32,704 nt of DNA from Marinomonas sp. UCMA 3892 (GTDB lineage Bacteria > Pseudomonadota > Gammaproteobacteria > Pseudomonadales > Marinomonadaceae), in NCBI RefSeq assembly GCF_012726345.1, contig NZ_PTXN01000011.1, positions 1 through 32,704 on the forward strand, written 5' to 3'. Below the pieces are notes generated by a model. The model did no database searches. It saw nothing but the letters and a program-made list of their open reading frames with translations, and was not told the origin of the DNA. Positions 7,991 through 15,285 of the stretch are shown here, one piece after another. The first letter of the stretch is position 1. Every line of letters starts with the position of its first letter. The position numbers and the translations under genes were made by a program.

Positions 7991-9052
7991 TTACTTCTTC
8001 GGTGGTAGAGGAAAAAACTCTTTATTCAAACGAAATTGATGTGGAAGATAAACTGGCTCGGTTGGTGGTGATTGATTCCAAATGGCTTTTAAGGTGGCCA
8101 CTGTAGCTGGTCCATACAAGCTTGCAGGAACCCCAACTGAGTTTAGCCAGTTGGCAATCCAAGGGTTAAGCGGGTTGTCATCAAAGCCAAAAAAAGTGAA
8201 GTCTTCCACAATATCTAACCCCATTTCCTGAGTGAGACGATAGGCGCCATAGGCCAGCATATCGCTTAGGCAAACAATGACATCAGGTCTTTTGGGCATC
8301 TCCAATAAAGTTTGCATACTTTTATAGCCAACTTCCAGATGATTCAGCCCTTCTGTGTGGGCATGAGGAATGTCTTCAGGGTTAATGCCTTCCTCAGCCA
8401 ACCTGTCTAGCAAACCTCTACGCCGTTCGGCAGCCGCGGTAAATTCCAAAGACGCATGAATAATCCCAATGTGTCGTTTTCCATTTTGCAAAAGGATATT
8501 GGCAACATCGACCCCAGCTTGGTAATTGTTGATGCCGACATAATGGCTGTTATTGTGGTTTGGTGCAGGGCGATTAACAAAAAGTAGTGTAGTACCGTTA
8601 TCACGGTAATCGCTTAACAGTTCACTTTGCACGGCACCAATAATGACCACGGCTCGTGCAAGTTGAGACCGCATTTCTCGCAAATATTCGTCTTGAATGT
8701 CGGCTTCTTCATGAGTGTCACAAAGGGACATGATGTAGCCTTCGTCTCTTAATGACCGCTCTATTGAAGAGGCCATGGCAGACATGGTTGGATTCGCCAA
8801 ACTCGCTGCTAATACGCCAACCATACGGCTTTCTTGACACCTCAAGGCTCTGCCAATACTTGCTGGCCGGTAACCAAGTTCTTTCACCGCTTTTTTGACT
8901 TGAATGATGGTTTGTTCAGAGGCCTTGTTGGTAATGCCGTTAATAATACGCGAAGCGGTTGCTGTCGATACTTTGGCGTGAGCCGCCACCATAGCCAAAG
9001 ACACTCTGCTGCTTGTTGAGTGTTTTTGTTTACGACGTTGGCTGGGCGGCAT
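7991..9052 (-). CDS. LacI-family transcriptional regulator
   Basis: 353-aa repressor-type protein. A basic N-terminal tail is followed by the LacI helix-turn-helix and hinge (residues about 15-70: V-S-L-A-M-V-A-A-H-A-K-V-S-T-A-T-A-S-R, then L-G-Y-R-P). A periplasmic-binding-protein-like sugar domain follows, ending with the usual F-F-G-F-D-D-N-P-L region. Such proteins bind palindromic operators with a central CG and are released, or recruited, by a small ligand. It is divergent from the secreted alpha/beta hydrolase, with a near-perfect 20-bp palindrome between them, so it most likely controls the hydrolase and itself. The helix-turn-helix region has V-S-T-A-T in place of the common V-S-x-x-T, which is within family variation. 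Confidence 0.92.
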   Translation of the reverse strand: MPPSQRRKQKHSTSSRVSLAMVAAHAKVSTATASRIINGITNKASEQTIIQVKKAVKELGYRPASIGRALRCQESRMVGVLAASLANPTMSAMASSIERSLRDEGYIMSLCDTHEEADIQDEYLREMRSQLARAVVIIGAVQSELLSDYRDNGTTLLFVNRPAPNHNNSHYVGINNYQAGVDVANILLQNGKRHIGIIHASLEFTAAAERRRGLLDRLAEEGINPEDIPHAHTEGLNHLEVGYKSMQTLLEMPKRPDVIVCLSDMLAYGAYRLTQEMGLDIVEDFTFFGFDDNPLNPWIANWLNSVGVPASLYGPATVATLKAIWNQSPPTEPVYLPHQFRLNKEFFPLPPKK

Positions 9053-9189
9053 GAGATATCCTTAGTAAAGGTTTTGGCGTGTAAAGATTCTAACTGCGTT
9101 TGATAAGGGCAACAAGCAAGCGGCTTGATTCATTGAGCTGGGAATGCTTTAGGGCTTGAGAAGGAAGGAATACCTTGTTTATACTTTGC

Positions 9190-9209
9190 TTGGTTAATCG
9201 ATTACCCAA
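9190..9209. promoter_or_regulatory. Predicted LacI-family operator
   Basis: TTGGTTAATCGATTACCCAA is a 20-bp palindrome with a central CG and one mismatched pair. The core TAATCGATTA has the shape of LacI/GalR-family operators. It lies 67 nt before the hydrolase start and 138 nt before the regulator start, in the divergent intergenic region 9053-9275. Confidence 0.7.
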
Positions 9210-9275
9210 TAGTGAAATTCAATACTGCTTGGTAAGCGTTTTAGTCTTCAAAAAATAAAGATAATAAGGATGGTT

Positions 9276-10625
9276 ATGATGATAAATAAGCCGATGACCC
9301 GATGCGCCTTAACTCTATTGGTCGCATCCTGTATCCCATTTTCTGCACTAAGAGCGGAAAACAGAATCGATACAATACGCGCAGACGCCCCCGAGCTTGC
9401 TGCTTACGGAGAACAAACGGTTGGCGTTAGGCAATTAGATTTTATTCATAAAAATCAAATTGATATTTTGAATACGGATATGAATAGAAAAGAGGGCGAT
9501 GCGTTTCCCTATTATGATCGTCCTTTAACTGTTGAGGTTTGGTATCCGGCACAGGCCAATTCTAGCGGTTCTCGGGTGCTTAAAGCCTATATGCGAGATG
9601 GCAAAACACTCGTTGATTTACATGGCAAAGCCATTTTAGGCGCCAAGCCTGCCAGCACCAAGCAAGCATTCCCCTTGGTTATTATGTCCCATGGTTATCC
9701 TGGTAATCGCTTTTTAATGTCGCCGATCGCTGAAAATATTGCCTCAAAAGGCTATGTAGTCGTGTCAATTGATCATACGGATTCTACCTACAGCACCTTG
9801 TCTAAAGTCAGCTCAAGTTTGGTAAATAGAACCAAAGATCAGTTGTTTGTTTTGGATCAAATTAGCCAGTTAGCCAAAGATAAAACGTCCTTTTTGTATA
9901 ATTTAGTTGATGCCGATAACACAGGAATCATTGGTTATTCAATGGGCGGCTACGGTACGGTTGTGACCGTGGGCGGTGGATTAACACAATACGCTTTGGA
10001 TCAGCGAGAAGGCTTGTTTTCTACTCCAAAAGGCACATTGGACCAGTACTTGAGTGGCAGCAAAGAATATTTAGCTTTATCTGATAAGCGAATTAAAACC
10101 GCCGTGACTTTCGCCCCAGCAGGAATGAAAAGACACTTTATGGACTCAAACACCACAAAAGGCATTCGAGTTCCGATGTTCTTTATTGCTGGCTCAGAAG
10201 ACGATGTGGTCGGCTATGAAGAGGGTGTGCGTGCATTATGGAAGTCGGCAAGCGGAGTAGATCGCTCTTTGCTGACTTTTGAGTATGCAAATCACAACGC
10301 AGGTGCCCCAATGGCACCACCAAAAGAAGCCAATGTGATGTCTCCAGACTTGGGCTTTAACCTAAGTATGCATTACCTTGATCCTGTTTGGGACAATGTA
10401 AGAATGAACAATATTTCAACTCACTTCATTACCGCTTGGCTGGGCGAGTACTTAAAACAGGATGTCGCCATGTCGAGTTACTTTGATCTTGTTCCAGTAT
10501 CCAATGACGGGAAGTGGAGCAAAGACAAAAATGGCATGGATAAACCAGATAATACCTACTGGAAAGGTTTCCCTAACAGAAGCGCAAGTGGCTTGAAATT
10601 GGAAAGCTTAAAAGCTGGCTCTTAA
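9276..10625 (+). CDS. Secreted alpha/beta hydrolase (dienelactone/PAF-acetylhydrolase type)
   Basis: About 449-aa exported serine hydrolase. Residues are numbered here from an in-frame ATG 6 nt earlier (9270), which sits too close to the AAGG ribosome site; 9276 or 9279 is better spaced. A signal peptide ends near A-L-R-A at about residue 29. The fold markers are an H-G-Y-P-G oxyanion segment at 141-145, the nucleophile elbow G-Y-S224-M-G-G, a likely acid D311 or D312 in A-G-S-E-D-D, and a likely His342 in N-H-N-A-G. The size and layout resemble periplasmic PAF-acetylhydrolase/dienelactone-hydrolase relatives acting on esters or polyester fragments. Substrate is unknown. It is probably under the adjacent LacI regulator. 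Confidence 0.85.
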   Translation: MMINKPMTRCALTLLVASCIPFSALRAENRIDTIRADAPELAAYGEQTVGVRQLDFIHKNQIDILNTDMNRKEGDAFPYYDRPLTVEVWYPAQANSSGSRVLKAYMRDGKTLVDLHGKAILGAKPASTKQAFPLVIMSHGYPGNRFLMSPIAENIASKGYVVVSIDHTDSTYSTLSKVSSSLVNRTKDQLFVLDQISQLAKDKTSFLYNLVDADNTGIIGYSMGGYGTVVTVGGGLTQYALDQREGLFSTPKGTLDQYLSGSKEYLALSDKRIKTAVTFAPAGMKRHFMDSNTTKGIRVPMFFIAGSEDDVVGYEEGVRALWKSASGVDRSLLTFEYANHNAGAPMAPPKEANVMSPDLGFNLSMHYLDPVWDNVRMNNISTHFITAWLGEYLKQDVAMSSYFDLVPVSNDGKWSKDKNGMDKPDNTYWKGFPNRSASGLKLESLKAGS

Positions 10626-10662
10626 AAAAAAACACTAAAAGCGTCATGAATTGATACCCTAG

Positions 10663-10706
10663 GCAATATCCAAAAGTAGTTAATTAGGCTTTTGGGTATT
10701 GCTTTC
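10663..10706. terminator. Terminator between convergent hydrolase and AraC genes
   Basis: GCAATATCCAAAAG (10663-10676) pairs with CTTTTGGGTATTGC (10689-10702), a 14-bp stem with one wobble and a 12-nt loop, followed by TTTCTATT. It lies between the hydrolase (+) and the AraC regulator (-). Confidence 0.75.
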
Positions 10707-10716
10707 TATTGCGAAA

Positions 10717-11667
10717 TTAACTGGCTTTAGTTTGTGTTATGGGAAAATGGTTAGCTAAAGGGTGATCTAAGGTTACGCTGTAATTTTTCCGGAATTGCAT
10801 TGGGGTTACATTGAAGGCAAGTTTAAATTTTTTAGCAAAGTAGGCTGAGCAATTGAAACCACTCTCAAAGGCAATGTCTGCGATTTGTTTATTGCTTTCA
10901 GTCAGCAGTTGAACCGATTTTCGCAGCCGATAATTCAATAAATAGCTGTTTGGTGAGCAATTCAGAGCGTTGCGAAAGATGCGATAACATTCACTTTCGC
11001 TGATGTTTGCAGCTTCACTTATATCGGCAATAGAAATACGTTCTTCATAATTGCTGTGGATGAAATTTAACAAGGATTGTATTCGTTTTTCATTAGCCTT
11101 TGCTGTGTTGTGAGTCGCGGTGATATCTTGCTGATTGGTACAGAAAATATACCAGAATTTCATTAGCGCAATGTTCATATAAAACTCGCGGTCGGAACCT
11201 TGCTCTTTCCATACATTAAAGGCTGTCGCCAACTCATTGATCGCTTTCTCATGCCAAGCTTTAGCGCCGGAGAATTTATAAAACAGCAGCTCTTTGTTAT
11301 TGATAACAGGAAGCACATGCTTTTTATAAATTAGCCCAAAACCCATACCACCAAGCATTTTTGGACTGAACACCACGTTCAGTATTCTACAGTCTTCAGT
11401 GCCATAGTTCGTTAGCTTGTGTAAGGTATTGGCATTGATAAAGACCATTTCTCCAGTTTTTACGATATCACTGGAATTAATACATTCGACTTTGGTGGCG
11501 CCTTCTATAACCAACACGACTTCTATTTCATCATGCCAATGCCACGGTACTTCGCCACCAACAAAATGTGAAAAATGTTCGTCATAAGATTCACAAGGAA
11601 AGTCATGACTACCGTGAGTCGTTAGCTCTCTGCCATTTTCTTCTGTTTCAATTTTATAAATTTGCAT
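10717..11667 (-). CDS. AraC-family regulator with cupin sensor domain
   Basis: 316-aa regulator. The N-terminal half is a cupin-type sensor (residues about 30-110) with the H-W-H-D-E-I-E-V metal/sugar-pocket motif. The C-terminal 100 residues hold two helix-turn-helix units typical of AraC/XylS: I-S-I-A-D-I-S-E-A-A-N-I-S-E-S-E-C-Y-R-I-F, then Q-I-A-D-I-A-F-E-S-G-F and S-A-Y-F-A-K-K-F-K. The layout resembles regulators of sugar uptake and use, which usually activate a neighbouring operon. It is divergent from an MFS permease across 129 nt that contains a perfect 10-bp palindrome TCAATATTGA (11699-11708). It probably controls that permease; ligand unknown. Confidence 0.92.
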   Translation of the reverse strand: MQIYKIETEENGRELTTHGSHDFPCESYDEHFSHFVGGEVPWHWHDEIEVVLVIEGATKVECINSSDIVKTGEMVFINANTLHKLTNYGTEDCRILNVVFSPKMLGGMGFGLIYKKHVLPVINNKELLFYKFSGAKAWHEKAINELATAFNVWKEQGSDREFYMNIALMKFWYIFCTNQQDITATHNTAKANEKRIQSLLNFIHSNYEERISIADISEAANISESECYRIFRNALNCSPNSYLLNYRLRKSVQLLTESNKQIADIAFESGFNCSAYFAKKFKLAFNVTPMQFRKNYSVTLDHPLANHFPITQTKAS

Positions 11668-11796
11668 AGCACCACTTATTGAGCGCGTCTTGGTAAAATC
11701 AATATTGATAGAATCGTTATATTTTAAGAGAGTATATACCTATATATAAAACTATGTAGACGGTATTGTTCTAAAAAAATTAAAACAGGTACGTTT

Positions 11797-12966
11797 ATGT
11801 TATTGCTTTTTATTATCTATATCGCTTTTATCAGTTTAGGTCTACCTGATGCGGTACTCGGCTCATCATGGCCCGTGATGAGAAACGACTTAAATGCTTC
11901 ACTGGAATTCGCTGGTGTTATTTCTCTCATTATCAGTGCTGGTACAGTGATCTCCAGCCTTTATGTAAACAAGGCGATTCATTATTTTGGAATAGGAAAA
12001 GTTGTTGCGCTAAGTGTCTTACTAACTGCACTGGCATTGCTTGGTTTTAGTATGTCCAATCTGGCATTGGCGCTTGTGTTCCTAGCTATTCCTTTAGGTG
12101 TTGGGGCTGGTGCTGTAGATGCTGGATTAAATAACTTCGTTGCATTGCACTACAAAGCTAAGCACATGAACTATTTGCATTCTTTTTGGGGAGTGGGGGC
12201 GACAGCTGGCCCGCTTCTCATGGCGAATTTTTTAGCTCTTGCAGAAGGTTGGCGTGATGGCTACATGACTATCGCGGTAGTGCAATTCTTACTGGTCATT
12301 TTATTATTTGCTTCCCTTCCACTGTGGAAACAGTTTGTTACCCACTCAGTAAAAAGGGATGAGACAAGTGCTCCATTAGTCACAAATATGACTGCATTAA
12401 AAATGAAAGGTGTATCGCTGCAATTAATTATGTTCTTTAGTTATTGTGCCATAGAAACGAGCACAGGGTTATGGGCTGCGAGTTACTTAACGACAGAGCG
12501 AAATATTTTGCCAGTTGATGCTGCTTTTTGGGTAGCAATGTACTATTTAGGTATTACCGCAGGTCGCTTTGCCTGTGGAGTGATTGCTGAAAAAGTGGTA
12601 GAAGAAACCCTTATCCGCTCTGGTGTTGTGATTATCCTATTTGGTTGTGTCTTACTTGCTTTACCCTTTTCAGGTGAACTTACAAAAATGGGATTGATAT
12701 TCATTGGACTTGGTTGTGCACCTATCTTTCCTAATACCCTTCAAATGACCCCAAAACGCTTTGGCTCATCGGCATCGCAAGCCATTATTGGGCTATCCAT
12801 GGCGACGGCTTATACCGGCATCATGGTTGTACCACCAATACTTGGTGCCACAGCAAAGGTCTTCACCTTTGCTTCATTCCCCATGATATTGCTGTTTCTG
12901 GTCGCCATCTTATTACTAACCACGGAACGATTAAGGCGTTACAGCGACATGTCATTGCGCCAGTAG
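11797..12966 (+). CDS. MFS permease, fucose-permease-like (FHS type)
   Basis: 389-aa integral membrane protein with about 12 helices. The opening motif G-L-P-D-A-V-L-G-S-S-W-P at about residues 14-25 and the mid-protein H-S-F-W-G-V-G-A-x-x-G-P-L motif mark the fucose/galactose/H+ symporter branch of the major facilitator superfamily. A second conserved block, G-R-F-A-C-G, lies after the central loop. The likely role is proton-coupled uptake of a sugar or related small molecule. It is divergent from an AraC regulator with a cupin domain, consistent with sugar-induced expression. A 65-aa helix-turn-helix gene begins 17 nt after its stop, so the two are likely cotranscribed. Confidence 0.9.
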   Translation: MLLLFIIYIAFISLGLPDAVLGSSWPVMRNDLNASLEFAGVISLIISAGTVISSLYVNKAIHYFGIGKVVALSVLLTALALLGFSMSNLALALVFLAIPLGVGAGAVDAGLNNFVALHYKAKHMNYLHSFWGVGATAGPLLMANFLALAEGWRDGYMTIAVVQFLLVILLFASLPLWKQFVTHSVKRDETSAPLVTNMTALKMKGVSLQLIMFFSYCAIETSTGLWAASYLTTERNILPVDAAFWVAMYYLGITAGRFACGVIAEKVVEETLIRSGVVIILFGCVLLALPFSGELTKMGLIFIGLGCAPIFPNTLQMTPKRFGSSASQAIIGLSMATAYTGIMVVPPILGATAKVFTFASFPMILLFLVAILLLTTERLRRYSDMSLRQ

Positions 12967-12983
12967 GAAAGTGAGGAATTCTG

Positions 12984-13181
12984 ATGAGCAGCAGGAAGAT
13001 GCAAAATATCCAGCGACAACAAACCATACTGCTTTTGCTAGCACTGGATGGAAAAATATTCTCAGAGACATTAAAAAAGCGATTTAATGTGCCAGAAAAC
13101 ATCATTTGTAACGATATAATTTATTTAGAAAAAGCGGGTTTGTTAAAGCGTATTGAAGGTGGGGCTATTGTTTTAGAATAG
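12984..13181 (+). CDS. Small DeoR-type helix-turn-helix protein, lacking effector domain
   Basis: 65-aa protein consisting only of a winged helix-turn-helix like the N-terminus of DeoR regulators: R-Q-Q-T-I-L at the start, a recognition helix region near N-V-P-E-N-I-I-C-N-D-I, then L-E-K-A-G-L-L-K-R-I-E-G-G-A and a stop. A GAGG ribosome site lies 8 nt before the ATG, so it is probably translated with the upstream permease. The roughly 190-residue sugar-phosphate sensing domain of true DeoR proteins is absent, and I found no continuation in any frame after 13181. It is either a truncated relic or a genuine mini-regulator. Confidence 0.65.
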   Translation: MSSRKMQNIQRQQTILLLLALDGKIFSETLKKRFNVPENIICNDIIYLEKAGLLKRIEGGAIVLE

Positions 13182-13306
13182 GGGGCTGAGACAGAAGAAA
13201 ACGAATTGTTTCTTATCTTTTTAACTGTCACGTTTTTAGAGTGGCGAAGACAAATTAAAATATATGGACTATGATTTAGATCCTTAGAGAACCTCAGAGA
13301 ACTTTA

Positions 13307-13570
13307 ATGTCTTTAAAAGCAACCTCTGTCAGATTAGACGAAGAGACACTAAAACGCGTAGGTCAAATGGCGGAAGCGATTAAACAATACGTTGCCCGTG
13401 AAGATTGGTTTATCCGTGAAGTGGAAAAAGGCATTGAGTCAGCGGACAAAGGGAAATTAATCGACCACTCGATATTAAAGCGAAATGGGATGCAAAGCGT
13501 GCTGCTCAAATGGACTGACTTAGCAGAACTTGATCAATTTCAACCTTACTATTGCTTGGAGTACTTTTAA
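13307..13570 (+). pseudogene. Decayed RHH antitoxin fused by frameshift to ParE/RelE toxin remnant
   Basis: The frame opens like a ribbon-helix-helix antitoxin (V-R-L-D-E-E-T-L-K-R-V-G-Q-M-A-E-A) and continues with I-K-Q-Y-V-A-R-E-D-W and E-V-E-K-G-I. About a dozen residues normally present between these blocks (usually R-S-R-S/W...) are missing. At about 13471 one base appears lost. Reading one frame over from there restores the family C-terminus I-K-A-K-W-D-A-K-R-A-A-Q-M-D and a stop at 13518. The current frame instead runs into K-W-T-D-L-A-E-L-D, the start of a ParE-type toxin, which ends after a few residues. Both halves of a toxin-antitoxin pair are therefore broken. Confidence 0.7.
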
Positions 13571-13673
13571 AATCACAATAACCAATGAGTTGAGCTTCTC
13601 TTTCAATAAAATAGGGCTTCGCCCAGACATTATCGACGGCATTGCTGACCAGCTCCAACTAGCGATTTTATAG
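13539..13673 (+). pseudogene. Orphan 45-codon remnant after the toxin fragment
   Basis: One frame past the toxin remnant stays open for 44 residues and ends at 13671-13673, including G-L-R-P-D-I-I-D-G-I-A-D-Q-L. It has no start codon in place and I do not recognise it. It could be the tail of an unrelated gene joined to the toxin by a deletion. The rest of the stretch to 13867 holds only a weak ATAAGA/TCTTAT hairpin (13735-13759) followed by a T-run. Confidence 0.35.
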
Positions 13674-13867
13674 ATGAATTATCGGAATAGACTCTTCTAA
13701 AAACCTCATGTTAATAGGTGTTTCGCCTGACTGTATAAGAGCTTCTAACTGGTTCTTATTGAGTTTTTTAGCTTCCTGTTTTTTTGATATATTTCATTTT
13801 AACTGTCAATAGAGAAATATCCATTTTAAGAAGACCTCACTCCATAATATTAATTTTTTATTTGAAT

Positions 13868-15091
13868 CTATTGCTCTGTTCTGAATCTTATTTTAAATGA
13901 AATGGCTTCCTTTTCTATTTTTTCATTATTTAAAAAATCGACACCTTTTACTTTCCATATTTTTGGTGATTTGCTACAGGTATCATGTACAAAATGAATG
14001 TAATAGTTTTCTTTTTCTTGTGCAGTTAATAACTCGTTTTTTGAAATGAAAAAGTGCTTGAAACCTGCTGGATTTGATGTGGACTTTACCTCAATATATA
14101 TTTCATTTCCCCTTAAATCGAAAGATTTTATATCGTACCCAGCACTATCGTCATGTCGTGAAATATGATCAACTTTTTTTGATAAATCTTCTCTACCTCT
14201 ATCTTTTAGATATTTACGTTGCTCTATAAGAGCAATCAATTCGCCTCGATCTCCAACAATCTTATTCCTTTTTGATTTTTCTATGAAGTCAGCTTTATTT
14301 TCTCTTATGTGTCTTTTACTTGACTCAGATGATAATGTTTTAAGGCTTAAATCAACTTCTTCTATTTTTATACTTTCTATTGGAGGTAAATTTCCGATAG
14401 TATGATTTTGTAAGGCTTCATATGAATTACCTAGATCATTTTTAGGTGTGCCAAAAGAGTCATAAAGAAATTGATTAAAGGTTATTGTATTCCAATCTTT
14501 CATGACTTCATCATGTTTTTTAAAATCTAATAGTACTTTTTGCTTTACTATCTCAGATTTGGAGTTGTTCTCAAGTGAAAGATTGTTTATAAAATGGTCT
14601 AGGTAAACAAATGAAAATGTATTAAGAAATTCATCGGGATAGTAAAGTGATAATATTTTACCTTTAAACATTGGGGATAAATTGTTTTTCTTAAGAGTTT
14701 CTAGGTCTCTTTTATTTTCTATTAGCTCAATTATTTGTTCTTTTACATTTATGAAAGCTTCTTTTATATTTGAACCGAAAGAGTGTTTTCCTATTCTATA
14801 TTTTTTGTTTTTATCATCGCCAAGTGTTCCATAGTAAACACCAAACTTCCTTGCTGTACTTCCATGTATATTCCCCCATAGGTTAAGTTCAGTTTCTATT
14901 CGATAACAGAATGAGGATTTAAGACCTTTTCCTACCACATATTCATCAAGTGAAAGAGATCTTATCTTTTCAATTGGATAGTCTTTTACAAAACGTTTTC
15001 TGAGTTTTAATAGTTCTTTTGATTCTTTTGAATTTACATATTCTTTATAGTTAAAAAATGCTTGATGCTCTCTTAGCTCACTAATTTTCAT
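13868..15091 (-). CDS. DUF3883-type PD-(D/E)XK nuclease-like protein
   Basis: 407-aa protein whose C-terminal part (about 280-400) matches the DUF3883 pattern. A G-D-R-G-E-L-I-A-L helix is followed by H-D-D-S-A-G-Y-D-I and then E-I-Y-I-E-V-K-S-T, which together form a plausible PD-(D/E)XK active site (Asp, then E-x-K). DUF3883 domains occur in restriction and other DNA-modification or defence proteins. The N-terminal part (about 80-190) carries a K-I-L-S-L-Y-Y-P-D-E-F-L segment also seen in McrB/MrcB-like and related restriction proteins; this is a weak resemblance. The gene is clearly richer in A and T than its neighbours and stands alone in an islet with a dead toxin-antitoxin pair, suggesting transfer. 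No methylase or motor partner is present. Single-gene type IV-like restriction is one guess. Confidence 0.65.
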   Translation of the reverse strand: MKISELREHQAFFNYKEYVNSKESKELLKLRKRFVKDYPIEKIRSLSLDEYVVGKGLKSSFCYRIETELNLWGNIHGSTARKFGVYYGTLGDDKNKKYRIGKHSFGSNIKEAFINVKEQIIELIENKRDLETLKKNNLSPMFKGKILSLYYPDEFLNTFSFVYLDHFINNLSLENNSKSEIVKQKVLLDFKKHDEVMKDWNTITFNQFLYDSFGTPKNDLGNSYEALQNHTIGNLPPIESIKIEEVDLSLKTLSSESSKRHIRENKADFIEKSKRNKIVGDRGELIALIEQRKYLKDRGREDLSKKVDHISRHDDSAGYDIKSFDLRGNEIYIEVKSTSNPAGFKHFFISKNELLTAQEKENYYIHFVHDTCSKSPKIWKVKGVDFLNNEKIEKEAISFKIRFRTEQ

Positions 15092-15184
15092 TTTTTATCC
15101 TTTGCAAATGAATTTTATGGTTGTTGAATTTTAAGTTAAAAATATAAAAAAATTATGTTATAGCATTTTTTTAGCGCTAGTAAA

Positions 15185-15256
15185 GAAGCCAAGCCCTGCA
15201 TTGCGTTGCGTTGACGACGTCAGTGACGCAAGCAAAACACCACAAAGTTTGGCTTC
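15185..15256. repeat. Nested inverted repeat (cruciform-capable) at islet edge
   Basis: GAAGCCAA (15185-15192) is repeated inverted as TTGGCTTC (15249-15256). Inside lies TTGCGT...ACGCAA (15206-15211 with 15226-15231) enclosing TGACGACGTCA (15212-15222). It sits between the A/T-rich DUF3883 gene (starting at 15091) and the end of the convergently placed regulator region, and is richer in G and C than its surroundings. It could be a mobile-element end, an integration scar or a folded RNA. I do not recognise it as a known attachment site. Confidence 0.55.
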
Positions 15257-15285
15257 CATTGATAAATTTCCCCCAAATAAGCCAA

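Noticed and set aside
7918..8106. 62-codon frame right after nudK
   Set aside because: It overlaps the C-terminus of the LacI gene on the other strand, and its product resembles nothing.
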